Source of the DNA: Pammene aurita
Taxonomy: Eukaryota > Arthropoda > Insecta > Lepidoptera > Tortricidae
Direction: 5' to 3'
Length of the DNA: 64,000 nt
NCBI GenBank assembly: GCA_947086415.1
Contig: OX352304.1
Coordinates: forward strand, 23,204,123-23,268,122
The position numbers and the translations under genes are program-made. Shown one piece after another: positions 46,419 to 57,367 of this stretch; within the stretch, counting starts at the first letter, position 1, and each line of letters starts with the position of its first letter. The notes below the pieces were generated by a model that saw only the letters and a program-made list of their open reading frames with translations, ran no database searches and had not been told where the DNA came from.

Positions 46419-46667
46419 AAAATAAAAATATTACAGGACAATCTTACACAAATCGACCTAGGCCCACAGTGAGCTAAATAAGGCTTGTGTTATGTGTACT
46501 AGACGACGATGTATGTATAATAGATAAATACTTAAATACATAGAAAAAATCCATAACTCAGGAACAAAAATCAGCGATCAACACACAAATAAATGCCCTG
46601 ACCAGGATTCGAACCCGGGACCTCCTGCTTCGTAGGCAGGGTCACTACCGACTGGGCTAGAAGGCAG
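46419..46667 (-). mobile_element. tRNA-derived SINE, left-arm copy
   Basis: Mirror copy of the SINE at 48024-48272, with the tRNA-like head at 46594-46667. It is the same insertion, duplicated, and not an independent one. Confidence 0.85.
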
Positions 46668-46675
46668 TAGAAATA

Positions 46676-46846
46676 TAAATTCAAAATTCAAATTCAAATC
46701 GTTTATTTCAGACCAGATTTCAATAACATAAGAAATAAATTATAACTAACTGAACTCCGTTAACGAGTTGGCAAAAGTATGCAGAGCAGAAATGTTTTGA
46801 TTGCACTCACCGGGGCATGCAACGCCGGTGAAAAGAAAACACGAGC
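46676..46846 (-). repeat. LINE 3' end relic, left-arm copy
   Basis: Mirror of 47845-48015; it ends in a TTCAAATTCAAAATTC-type tail. Confidence 0.6.
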
Positions 46847-47253
46847 TACGAAAACCACTTGACTCTTTAATAATAGTATTCACCAAGGAGATTGGAACCG
46901 ATGGGGAAGGCCGGTGAAAACTTATTGTAGAGGTCGCTGTTTCAGATTCCATACAACGAGAGGAAGAGACAAAAGAGAAATGGTCCTTAACAATGTACTG
47001 AAACTATATACAGTCAGAAGGATTTTCTTCAAGAAATTTCTTCCTTGTCGCTTTATTCTGCTTATTTTTGAAACCTGCTAGTTTCCATTGGGGGCCAATT
47101 CGAGACGAAACCGTGAGTCATTTTCGTGAAAATAAGTAAAAACTACTTCTCGCCATGCATATATATTTAGCTTCTACAAGGACCATTTGCTGGAAATGTG
47201 ATTGAGACAGTTGCCTTCCCCAATTCCCATTGAGTTTGCATCTACTTTACCCG

Positions 47254-47437
47254 CAGCTCCAACCCAACTCAACCCAACTCAACTCAACGCTATAACGACA
47301 TTGACATTTCTATTCGTACAGATTTTCATTCAACATGTGACTATGTGAGACCAATGTTGAATGAAAATCTGTTCGAATAGCAAATGTCAATGTCGTTATA
47401 GCGTTGAGTTGAGTTGGGTTGAGTTGGGTTGGAGCTG
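47254..47437. repeat. Centre of inverted duplication (hairpin H, chimeric copy)
   Basis: The inner part equals hairpin H at 42281-42454, including its arm mismatches. The outer left arm carries the extra AACCCAACTC unit that belongs to the right arm of H. The copy is thus a hybrid: the change from one arm to the other happened within the shared arm block, at about 47277-47305. The mirror axis lies between 47345 and 47346. Confidence 0.85.
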
Positions 47438-47844
47438 CGGGTAAAGTAGATGCAAACTCAATGGGAATTGGGGAAGGCAACTGTCTCAATCACATTTCCA
47501 GCAAATGGTCCTTGTAGAAGCTAAATATATATGCATGGCGAGAAGTAGTTTTTACTTATTTTCACGAAAATGACTCACGGTTTCGTCTCGAATTGGCCCC
47601 CAATGGAAACTAGCAGGTTTCAAAAATAAGCAGAATAAAGCGACAAGGAAGAAATTTCTTGAAGAAAATCCTTCTGACTGTATATAGTTTCAGTACATTG
47701 TTAAGGACCATTTCTCTTTTGTCTCTTCCTCTCGTTGTATGGAATCTGAAACAGCGACCTCTACAATAAGTTTTCACCGGCCTTCCCCATCGGTTCCAAT
47801 CTCCTTGGTGAATACTATTATTAAAGAGTCAAGTGGTTTTCGTA

Positions 47845-48015
47845 GCTCGTGTTTTCTTTTCACCGGCGTTGCATGCCCCGGTGAGTGCAATCAAAACATT
47901 TCTGCTCTGCATACTTTTGCCAACTCGTTAACGGAGTTCAGTTAGTTATAATTTATTTCTTATGTTATTGAAATCTGGTCTGAAATAAACGATTTGAATT
48001 TGAATTTTGAATTTA
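47845..48015 (+). repeat. LINE 3' end relic
   Basis: The region ends CTGAAATAAACGATTTG followed by AATTTGAATTTTGAATTT, a LINE tail. The upstream TTCACCGGCGTTGCATGCCC has no recognised coding frame. Confidence 0.55.
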
Positions 48016-48023
48016 TATTTCTA

Positions 48024-48272
48024 CTGCCTTCTAGCCCAGTCGGTAGTGACCCTGCCTACGAAGCAGGAGGTCCCGGGTTCGAATCCTGGTCAGGGCATTT
48101 ATTTGTGTGTTGATCGCTGATTTTTGTTCCTGAGTTATGGATTTTTTCTATGTATTTAAGTATTTATCTATTATACATACATCGTCGTCTAGTACACATA
48201 ACACAAGCCTTATTTAGCTCACTGTGGGCCTAGGTCGATTTGTGTAAGATTGTCCTGTAATATTTTTATTTT
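48024..48272 (+). mobile_element. tRNA-derived SINE with intact head
   Basis: The 74-nt head (48024-48097) reads as a tRNA: ends TGCC/GGCA, A box TAGCCCAGTCGG, anticodon stem CTGC/GCAG around the loop CTACGAA (anticodon ACG, Arg-like), and B box GGTTCGAATCC. The body continues TTGTGTGTTGATCGCTGATT to TGTAAGATTGTCC and an AT-rich tail. Such heads act as internal RNA polymerase III promoters; mobilisation depends on a partner LINE. I recognise the body from lepidopteran SINEs. It is not counted as a tRNA gene because a retroposon body follows directly. Confidence 0.8.
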
Positions 48273-49070
48273 TTTCACTGCTTCTTCATAGCTTCATCAT
48301 GTTACTATGTTTTTCATATTGCTGGAAAAAGATTATAGTTGCATTTTCCTTTTTATAAACCTTGAACATGTCTGCTACTGATGCTTGGTACTACAGGTAG
48401 GTAGGTACTCCTACTCGTACCTATTCTAAAATAATTTAATAGAACAGTCGGTAGGTATATCCTTCCGAAAGTTGTAGCAGTTGACGGTACGTAAAATAAT
48501 TATTCTGGTAATGTGTATTAAAAATAATGCGTGTGTATGTATTTTTATACCTTCTTTACGAGTCGGGTAAAACCGAAATATTGAATTTATAAGTAAGGCT
48601 TCCTTTATCGTTTCTGAGAACAAACTGCCTTTCCAAGATCAGACTGGTCAACTGTTGGTCAGGGCACAATGTTTTATTCTTTTTAGGGTTCCGTAGTCAA
48701 CTAGGAACCCTTATAGTTTCGCCATGTCTGCCCGTCCGTCCGTCCGTCCGTCCGTCCGCGGATAATCTCAGTGACCATTAGCACTAGAAAGCTGAAATTT
48801 GGTACTAATATGTATATCAATCACGCCGACAAATTGGTAAAATAAAAAGTGGAAAAAAATGTTTTATTAGGGTACCTCCCCTATACGTAAAATGGGGAGT
48901 GATTTTTTTTTCATTTCAACCCTAACGTGTGATATATTGTTGGATAGGTATTTAGAAATGAATAGGGGTTTACTAAAATCATTTTTTGATAATGTAAATA
49001 TTTTCGGAAATAATCGCTTCAGAAGTTAAAAAAAATGTGTGTCCCCCCCTCTAACTTTGGAACCATAAGT

Positions 49071-49943
49071 CGTACCCTTGGTGCAATAAAGCCACATGTG
49101 ACTTTCCGTCCAAAATGCTTTTATTACGCGAAAGTTACACAAATGATGTATACAATCCGAAACAAAAATCATTTTTTTGTATCTTTATTATTTTCTGAAA
49201 TATATCAAGTGAAGAACGACGCATGTGAATAAGAGTACCTGCAACATAGCCGCTTCGGCACAGCCGTCGTTGTTTCCCGAAGTTAAAGCGACTGGTTTAG
49301 GCGCGCCCGCGCCGCCGTATATGCAGTTGTGACCGTGTTGCCGGGCGAGAAGGATGTGTCGCTCGTCGCACAAAAATTGGCAAAAATGGATACGGGAAAG
49401 AGCGGAAATACAATTAAGTGACTTATTTCTTTTTTAAATGAGTTTTTTCGATTATGGCATTTATATGCACATACGGCTGTATTGTACTAGAAAACTGATT
49501 GCACTTACGTCGTTGTTTACGGTTATATGTGGTACTAACATATTTTAGGCAAGAAACGTATTAATAGTGTTATTGATGTTACTTACTGCTGGTATCATAA
49601 TTTTTATAGACTTAAAAAATGCTAGTTATAAAGTCACATAATGCCATTGTTGCATGCAGCTGTTCGTGCAAAAAGGACGGATATCTACTTACGTTCGCTG
49701 TGGTTTGGTGCAATATAGCCGTGAGTATACATGCAACCCACGATTTTCGAAAATAATGAAATAATTGGAATAAACTACTTCTTATTAAATAGAGTACATC
49801 TTTATAACTACAGTTGCAAAGTTCTATAAACCTTACTTTAAGCGTGCAAAAGTTATCCACCAATTTTCAACGGCAGAAACTTTAAATCTCTCTCCTGTAA
49901 AGTAGTCACTTTGCAGATGTGGCTTTATTGCACCAAGGGTACG
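49071..49943. mobile_element. 873-bp TIR element with 4-bp target duplication
   Basis: CGTACCCTTGGTGCAATAAA and onward (27 bp to GCCACAT) is exactly inverted at the right end. AAGT flanks it at 49067-49070 and 49944-49947. The uninterrupted site is preserved in the left arm (complement of 45621-45624), which proves both insertion and duplication length. No transposase is encoded. A GC-rich exon-like segment lies inside (49190-49375). The terminus resembles that of 7416-7700. Confidence 0.92.
49214..49375 (-). pseudogene. Exon-like captured segment
   Basis: On the minus strand an open frame reads CDERHILLARQHGHNCIYGG, then AGAPKPVALTSGNNDGC and AEAAMLQ, followed by GTACTC, which would serve as a splice donor after CAG. 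GC content is far above that of the surrounding element. I do not recognise the protein. The sharp borders inside a transposase-less TIR element suggest a captured host exon, but no acceptor is evident. Confidence 0.4.
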
Positions 49944-51455
49944 AAGTTTTAAAAATATGAAAAAAATCTGAAAAGTAAACCTTTATAAAAACTTTCTAGC
50001 AAAATTATTTTGAACTTGATAGGTTGAATAGTTTTTGAAAAAAAAATACAAAATTATTTCTGAAATAAGTTTGTAATTTAACCGTATAAGCAGGTGTGTA
50101 TTGTGCCTGTAATTTCTACAAAATTACAATGAAAAGACTTGCTTTCAAATAAAGTAAAACCGGCCAAGAGCGTGTCGGGCCACGCTCAGTGTAGGGTTCC
50201 GTAGTTTTCCGTCCGTCACAGTAAGTGTCCCCACTTAAGAGTTAAAATATCACCGCCATGTAGGATATGATATGAGCGTTCCACGTACAGCGACATCTAT
50301 CGGCAAATTAAGTAAACTATCGCGCGCGAGCTTAAAGTATGGAAGATGATTTTTATGCGATAATTCTTTATTGCGTGAACCGATTTTCACCGTTTTTACT
50401 TTATTTGAAAGTACGTCATTTCATTGTGATTTTGTAGAAATTACAGGTACAATAAACACCTGCTTATACGGTTAAATTACAAACTTAGTTCAGAAATTAT
50501 TTTGTAATTTTTTTCAAAAACTATTCAACCTATCAAGTTTAAAATAATTTTCCTAGAAAGTTTTTAAAAAGTTCTACTTTTGAGATTTTTTTCATATTTT
50601 TGAAACTTATGGTTCAAAAGTTAGAGGGGGGGGGGACACATTTTTTATATTTCTGGAGCGATTATTTCCGAAACTATTTACATTATCAAAAAATTATTTG
50701 AGTAAACCCCTATTCATTTTTAAATACCTATGTAACAATATATCACACGTTAGGGTTGAAATGAAAAAAAAAATCACTCCTCACTTTACGTATAGGGGAG
50801 GTACCCTAATAATTTTTTTTTTCCATTTTTTATTTTACCACTTTGTTGGCGTGATTGATATACATATTAGTACCAAATTTCAGCTTTCTAGTGCTAACGG
50901 TCACTGAGATTATCCGCGGACGGACGGACGGACGGACGGACGGGCAGACATGGCGAAAATATAAGGGTTCCTAGTTGACTACGGAACCCTAAAAACGGTG
51001 AAAATCGGTTCACGCAATAAAGAATTATCCCATAAAAATCATCTTCCATACTTTAAGCTCGCGCGCAATAGTTTACTTAATTTGCCGATAGATGTCGCTG
51101 TACGTAGAACGCTCATATCATATCCTACATGGCGGTGTTATTTTAACTCTTAAGTGGGGACACTTACTGTGACGGACGAAAAACTACGGAACCCTACACT
51201 GAGCGTGGCCCGACACGCTCTTGGCCGGTTTTTTTACTTACTTAGAACCATCGACATAAGCTTAGAACATGATAATTATGTCAACTTATCTACTACTACG
51301 CAAGTCCAAGTGGTATAATGTATTCCAACTATATTTTTTTCTATAACGCTGTCTCCTTCACTCTTGCTGCGATCTTGCAAGTGCGAAAGAGAAGTTTTAT
51401 GACCTCAGCCGCCAGTTAGTTTTGCGTATAGTATACATTTGATATGAATTTTGTT

Positions 51456-51580
51456 CTGAATTCATCAATTCATAGACAATTGTCTATGGTTGCGGAAATT
51501 TGTCTATGGCCTCCATACAAAAATTCAGATACCATAGACAAACTTCCGCAACCAGAGACTCTATAAATTGATGAATTCAG
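51456..51580. mobile_element. 125-bp hairpin MITE, right-arm copy
   Basis: Mirror of 43983-44107, with the same arms; ends CTGAATTCATCAATT and TTGATGAATTCAG. Confidence 0.8.
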
Positions 51581-51872
51581 CCTAATAATGTAAACGTGAA
51601 AGCTTGTATGTTTGGATGTTTCTACACTCGCGTGCAAATAATTCGGGTCAGTACGAAAAACTATAATATCTCCTAAAATAATAAAGCTAGGAGCCTGAAT
51701 TAAATTGTGTATTATAGATAAATGCATAGTTAATAAAACAACGTCAAGAGTTAGAGGTGATATTGACTTGTTTATTTAATAAACATAGTAAACACGATAT
51801 ATATGCCCGTAAATACGCCAGCGAACTTACCTGATTTCACGGATTGCCTCGGTACAGTTAGTGCCATAATAA

Positions 51873-54233
51873 GTGAGTAGGTACTCTATCGACTCGGTGT
51901 TTATTATGGGTGATTTTAATGCAGATCCGCGAGGGTTATTTTTTAATGAACTGATGGTTTTTTGTACTGAACAGTGTTGGTCGTGCGCTGACGTGAGTGT
52001 TCTGGGGCTAGACTCCGGTACCTACACTTTTATAAGTGATGTGCATGGCTCATGTAGTTGGTTGGACCACTGTATTGTCACTCAGTCCGCGGCGCTGTCC
52101 GTTCAAAATGTTTTTGTGGAATATAATACATTATGGTCTGATCATTTTCCTCTCATTATTGAGTGCAATCTGCAACTTTTACTGCCTAAGTTGATAGATT
52201 CTATTCCCGCACAAAATGAGATAAAGTGGGGAAATAGAACAGACGAGCAAATAAAATTGTACTCTCGTGAATGTCATACGCGTTTACGAGATGTAGATTT
52301 TAATTGTGAATTTAGAAATTGTTCAGATCGGTTTTGTGACAACCCGGCTCATCATGTGCTTCTTGACAATTTGTATGCTGAGATCGTTGGTGCATTAAGT
52401 GTCTCGGCCGTGGCTGGAAGCGAAAGTAAAAAACGTAGTAAAAAAGGTCCACGTATTATTATGGGGTGGAATAGACACGTGAGTGTGGCTCATAGGGAGG
52501 CCAGGACAAAATATGTAGAATGGGTGTCCTGTGGTAAACCTAAGTCTGGACACGTGTACAATGAGATGTGTGAGAGTCGGAAATTCTTTAAATCGCGGCT
52601 TAAAATGGATGCTCTAGCAAAACAACATACCAAGGGTGATTTTAAGGCTTTTTGGAAAGGTACCAGTGGAGTTAATATTCGGCCTGGCCTTCCGGCGAGC
52701 GTACAGGGCGTGAATGAACCGAAGGCCATCGCGGAACTTTTTTAAAATCACTTCCGCGTCCAACCACGACTTAAACCAGTGAGGAGCGTGTTTGATATTG
52801 GGACCAAAATGGAAAGGGGATTAACTAGGTTTACCGCTAAAGAGTTGGAGAAAGCAATTAAATCAATAAAAAGAGGTAAGTCCCCTGGACATGATGGACT
52901 CAGTATCGAGCATCTCCAAAATGCCGGACCACATATCTCGCGAGTACTTGCCATGTTTTTCTCACTATGCGTGAGTCACTCGTATCTTCCCTCCGACCTC
53001 ATGAAGACTGTAGTTGTGCCTGTAGTGAAGAACAAGACTGGAGACTTATCAGATACAAACAACTATAGGCCTATATCGCTTGCGACCGTGATAGCAAAAG
53101 TGTTTGATGCTTTGCTTAATGTGCAGTTGGGTCGTTGTCTATCTCTCCATGACAACCAGTTTGGGTTCCGGCCGCACTTGTCAACGGAGAGTACGATACT
53201 GTCACTTAAGCATGTCGTCAGATACTATAACGATCGTAAAACGCCCGTCTACGCATGCTTCTTGGATCTATCCAAAGCATTTGACATGGTGTCCTACGAG
53301 GTGCTTTGGAAAAAACTGGAAAGCGTCAAACTTCCACGGGAGCTGATAAATATTTTCAGGCACTGGTATGGACACCAGGTCAATAGCGTAAGATGGGCCG
53401 GTGAAACATCTAGTGACTATAGGTTGGAGTGCGGGGTGAGGCAGGGGGGATTAACGTCTTCCTCGCTCTTCAACCTGTACATGAACGCGCTTATTGAGGG
53501 GCTCAGCAGCCAGCATGTTGGCTGCCATGTTGACGATATATGTGTCAATAACTTGAGCTATGCGGACGATATGGTCTTGCTGAGCGCATCAGTTTGTGGT
53601 ATAAGGACGCTTCTGAGGTCGTGTGAGGAGTATGCGTGTGACCATGGGTTGCAGTACAATGTGACCAAAAGTCAGTTTGTTGTCTTTGAGGCCGGGTCAC
53701 GTAGAATTGATAGCGTACCGCCCATTTATTTAAATGGGGTAGCCTTAGAAAGGGTGGAACAGTTTAAATATCTGGGCCACATAGTTCGGTCTGACCTTGG
53801 GGACAACGCTGACATCGAGCGGGAACGAAGGGCGCCATGTGTCAGAGTTAACATGATCGCCCGTAGGTTCGCGCGGTGCTCCAGGGATGTGAGGAGAACG
53901 CTTTTCAGAGCCTACTGCACTTTGCTTTACTCATGCGGCCTATGGGCGAATTATACTCAGAAAGCATACGACGCCCTTCGAGTCCAGTTTAACAACGCTT
54001 TTAGAGCGGTGATGGGGCTGCCGCGGTACTGCAGCGCGTCGGGCATGTTCGCGGACGCGCACGTGGCGTGCTTCCACGCGAGCATGCGCGCGCGCAGCGC
54101 CGCGCTCGTGCGCAGAGTCCGGGACAGCCGCAACACCGTTCTAGCCATGACCGCCGAGAGGGACGATTGCCCATATATTCGGCACTGTTGTAGTCGGCAC
54201 GGCGTAGTTAGTAAGATAGAACGTAGGTATTAA
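51873..54233 (+). pseudogene. LINE ORF2: endonuclease and reverse transcriptase, one internal stop
   Basis: A single reading frame of 787 codons is broken only by TAA at 52743-52745, where AAA (Lys) in the run ELFKNHF would restore it; 51873 and 52779 are in the same register, so there is no frameshift. Endonuclease motifs: MGDFNADP, SWLDHCIVT, SDHFPL. Reverse transcriptase motifs: GKSPGHDGLS, NNYRPISLATVIAKVFD, DNQFGFRPHLST, FLDLSKAFDMVSYE, GVRQGGLTSSSLFNLYMN, and the catalytic SYADDMVLL near 53560. The C-terminus has GLPRYCSASGMFADA. The enzyme nicks target DNA and primes cDNA synthesis there. The missing N-terminus and the stop make it inactive. The clade is tentatively CR1/Rex1/Daphne-like. 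Confidence 0.88.
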
Positions 54234-54340
54234 TAATGTATAATCTTAATTTTATTTTATTTTGTTGATGTTTTATTTTGTATTATGATTATATTATTTG
54301 TGAATATGAGCTGTAACTGCTTGAAATAAATGATTTGAAT
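51873..54340 (+). mobile_element. 5'-truncated APE-type LINE, nearly intact ORF2
   Basis: The element begins inside the endonuclease; two in-frame TAA codons lie directly before 51873. It runs through the reverse transcriptase to a 3' end reading CTTGAAATAAATGATTTGAA and a GAATGAAT tail. It is the same family as 19155-20320. The first 832 bp are duplicated in the left arm of the inverted duplication. A Tc1 relic follows at 54468. Confidence 0.88.
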
Positions 54341-54467
54341 TGAATGAATGATATCAATTAATTATAGGTAAAAAGCAACCGTGGTACCTCACACACAAAA
54401 CTAAAAACAAAAAAAAGTAAAAGATATCAATACTTCGTATTGCCTCCTCGGGCTCTTCTTACAGCTT

Positions 54468-55399
54468 CTAACGATTGGGCATACTGTTTATTAAGTTTCT
54501 TATGCGTTCTTGCGGGATATTAGCCCATTCTTCCACTAACGCCTGTTTCGGGTCTCTAAGTGTAGCTGGGGCGGGGTTTCGATTTCTTACACGCCTTCCG
54601 AGCTCGTCCCATACGTGCTCAATCGGATTTAGGTCCGGGCTTCTCGAGGGCCAGTTCATAGTGTTGTTGCCAACCTCCTCAAAATAATCTTCCACAATCT
54701 GTGCGGTGTGTGGTCTGGCGTTGTCATGCATGAACATTTTCACCCATATTAATTAAATATGGGCCTACTTCCTCATTAAGAATCTCTTCCACATACCTGG
54801 CACTAGTTAACGTTCCATTTTCTATCAAAACTAATTGCGTGCGACTCTGAAGAGATTCCAGCCCCAACCATAACAGACCCACCGCCGAAAGCAACTTTTT
54901 CTTCAAAACAGGCTGGAATAAAACGTTCACCTGGCCGTCTGTAAACTCTTCGCCGCCCGTCATATGCATATAGCATAAATCTGGATTCGTCAGAAAACAT
55001 AATTCTTGCCCATTCTTCGGCACCCCATCGCCTGTATTCGCGTGCGTAAAGTTTCCTTGCAGTTCGATGCCCTCTGTCAAGTTTTGGGCCATTTGCCGGT
55101 CTATGTGGGGTCAAATTAGCTCCACGAAGCCGCCGCCTTACAGTCCACTCGCTGATGTCATCTCTTCGGGTCTCCCGAAGTTGGTTTTTGACTTCAACTG
55201 CAGTGAGATGCCGATTTCGGAGCATTGTTGTTACAATAAATCGATGTTCTCTAGCCGTAGTACATCTCGGCCTGCCGGTTCCTGGTCTTCGAAGGTTCCT
55301 GCCAGTTTGTAGGAAACGTTGGAGGACCCTCAGCACCGTAGATAGTGACACGCCTGTTCTTCTTGCTGTATATCTCTGACTTCTGCCTTCTTGTAACAA
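54468..55399 (-). pseudogene. Tc1-like transposase (DD34E), frameshifted
   Basis: Three overlapping minus-strand frames together make one transposase. 54803-55399 holds the helix-turn-helix region (TARRTGVSLSTVLRVLQRF; GRPRCTT), and TVRRRLRGANL and the first catalytic Asp in RIMFSDESRF. A shift near 54840 moves to the frame with SRTQLVLIENGTLTSARYVE, and a second near 54740 to FMHDNARPHTA (second Asp) and SPDLNPIEHVWDELG (Glu, 34 residues later). The DD34E spacing and NPIEHVWDELGRRV identify Tc1. At least two frameshifts make it non-functional. No TIRs could be placed; the left flank is the LINE tail. Confidence 0.88.
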
Positions 55400-55784
55400 A
55401 GTGACGATACGTGTACATTAATCTTGTGTTAGCGACATGATAGTAATTCAATAATGACCATCAAAGTCAACAAAAACTGCCTTTTATCATTTTGCTTTGA
55501 CAGATTGAAAACAAAAGTGAGAAAACAATCAAAAGTGAAATAAGCTCAATTTGAATTTGGTACCAAATTCGACTTTTTTTAGAACATTGAAGGTTCAATT
55601 TAATTCGATATTAAATTACCTTTAATACACAGTTAGTTTCCTGCACATACCGCTATTAATTTGCAAAATATAAGGGTTTTTGTCACTGACCCGTATTATT
55701 TGCTCGCGAGTGTATATTTTAGCTTAAAAAGATAAGACAAGATTCCTTTTATTACCCGACTGCCAAAGTAATAACATTAGAATA

Positions 55785-56470
55785 AAATCCCATCAAAAAC
55801 ATAAATGTGAAAGGCCGCCAAGTTCGATACTATGGGAATGCTTCGCCTATAAAAGAAGTGAGATCTGAATAAGTACCAAGTTCCATAAAAATACCTCAAA
55901 TCATAAATAGTTATAGGAATGCACACTTGATTTCCAGCAGTTTTTAAGGTACATTTTGAATAAGTATCACGTTACATAGAAATACCTAAAATTATAATAG
56001 TCAGAGAAACGCACACCGGTTTTTTTAGCAGTTTCCTGATAACATTTATTATTTTCAGTACTTTTTAATGATGTTACTTGGCAAGTTTTCACACACCACA
56101 CACCTTTTTAATGCAATGAATCGACACCTTTGGACTGCAATGTGTCAAGTATATAATTTTCTATTAAAACTTGCCAAGTTACATCATTAAAAAGTACTGA
56201 AAATAATAAATGTTATCAGGAAACTGCTAAAAAAACCGGTGTGCGTTTCTCTGACTATTATAATTTTAGGTATTTCTATGTAACGTGATACTTATTCAAA
56301 ATGTACCTTAAAAACTGCTGGAAATCAAGTGTGCATTCCTATAACTATTTATGATTTGAGGTATTTTTGTGGAACTTGGTACTTATTCAGATCTCACTTC
56401 TTTTATAGGCGAAGCATTCCCATAGTATCGAACTTGGCAGCCTTTCACATTTATGTTTTTGATGGGATTT
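55785..56470. mobile_element. Foldback element with 305-bp arms
   Basis: The arms 55785-56089 and 56166-56470 are complementary with no net length difference (mirror sum 112255) and only a few mismatches (e.g. GGCCGCC against the complement of GGCAGCC). The loop is 76 nt. There is no protein frame. Near-identical arms mean recent formation or ongoing arm homogenisation. Transcripts would form long double-stranded RNA. Confidence 0.92.
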
Positions 56471-57071
56471 CATTTATTTTTGTTAGGTGTAGGTTCTTTA
56501 TTATTTTTTTATCACGGACGGCGCGAGCGCGGCGGACGAGTGTAGGCAGCGACGGAGGGTGCGCGAGGCGGGGAACGGAATTTTTATCTAGTATCACTAT
56601 ACATACATATATCGGGATTTCGGGATCGATCGGGCATCGCGAGTACCTATAATCTATGATAAATCCTATTTTACTATTTATTTATAGGTGATTTTTACAA
56701 ATAAACTGGCTCCCTACACCTATAAAATGTACCTACTTACATATAATTACATACATCAATAACGTACTTTATACTGTTTGTAAGTACGCTACCTACATAG
56801 ATAATTAATAACTTGGTAATACCTACCTACCAGTAGGTATTATAATTGGTGGCCTATTATGTAGCCCTAGAAGTGCACCATCCCATCTCATCCCGTGGCG
56901 TATCGGAGGGTGAGATGGGCAGTAGTATATATAATTCAATCTTAGAGTATAATATATGATTTCCATGTTCTTGAATCTGCGATTTTATTAGTTGTAAAAT
57001 TAGAAATTATTTAGACTATGCGAGAAAAAATAGTCTTTTCATTTTTGTTTGACTGATTTAGCGCACCTACT
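56471..57071. other. Intergenic spacer
   Basis: A short GC-rich patch (GGCGCGAGCGCGGCGGACGA, about 56520) stands out; otherwise AT-rich with TACCTACCTAC-type simple repeats. The palindromic CCCATCTCATCCC...GGGTGAGATGGGC is near 56881. Confidence 0.4.
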
Positions 57072-57367
57072 GTACCTAGCAGTGTTGGCCGAACGTTAGT
57101 GTGATTGAAAATTAAAAAGAAGATTGAAACACGTTAGTTAAAATTGAACACTAATAGTTTAGTGCAAATTGATTTCAATTAGAATCGAAATTAATTGTAA
57201 CTAACGTGTTAATCCTTTGCGAATAACTAATAATTGAAGATATTTAATTTTTAGTCTTTCTCAAAAATTTAAACATTAATTTAATTTTTAGTGTAGATTG
57301 AATTGGTAATTGACATTAATAATTTACCTATCTAAACGCGAATTTAGGTTAAGCTACGAGGTTTTGA

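Larger units (their letters stand above)
42859..47345 (-). repeat. Left arm of large inverted duplication
   Basis: The arm is the reverse complement of 47346-52704. Mirror coordinates sum to 94691 near the centre, to 95568 beyond the right-arm insertion, and to 95563 beyond a 5-bp duplication (ATCTC near 44657) in this arm. All frames and repeats recur in mirror order. Homology ends at 42859-42861, where GTA is shared with the flank. Confidence 0.95.
48684..51228 (-). mobile_element. Nested GGTTCCG-family elements, right arm
   Basis: Mirror of 44335-46007. The outer copy is in two parts (48684-50160 and 50992-51228) around the inner copy (50161-50991). The outer copy is further split by the TIR insertion 49071-49943. 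Three successive insertions can thus be ordered: outer, inner, then, after the inverted duplication, the TIR element. Confidence 0.85.
47346..52704 (+). repeat. Right arm of large inverted duplication
   Basis: This 5359-bp arm is the mirror of 42859-47345, longer because of an 873-bp TIR insertion plus its 4-bp target duplication (49071-49947). It runs without a break into the rest of the LINE at 52705, so this arm keeps the original context and the left arm is the derived copy. Confidence 0.93.

Noticed and set aside
48024..48097. A functional tRNA-Arg gene
   Set aside because: The head is followed directly by a SINE body, and its mirror copy is part of the same duplicated insertion.
42859..52704. 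Treating the inverted duplication as a long-TIR transposon of the Maverick/Polinton or foldback type
   Set aside because: It lacks target duplications, the right arm runs uninterrupted into the rest of the LINE, and the left arm ends in mid-LINE, so it is a rearrangement and not an element.
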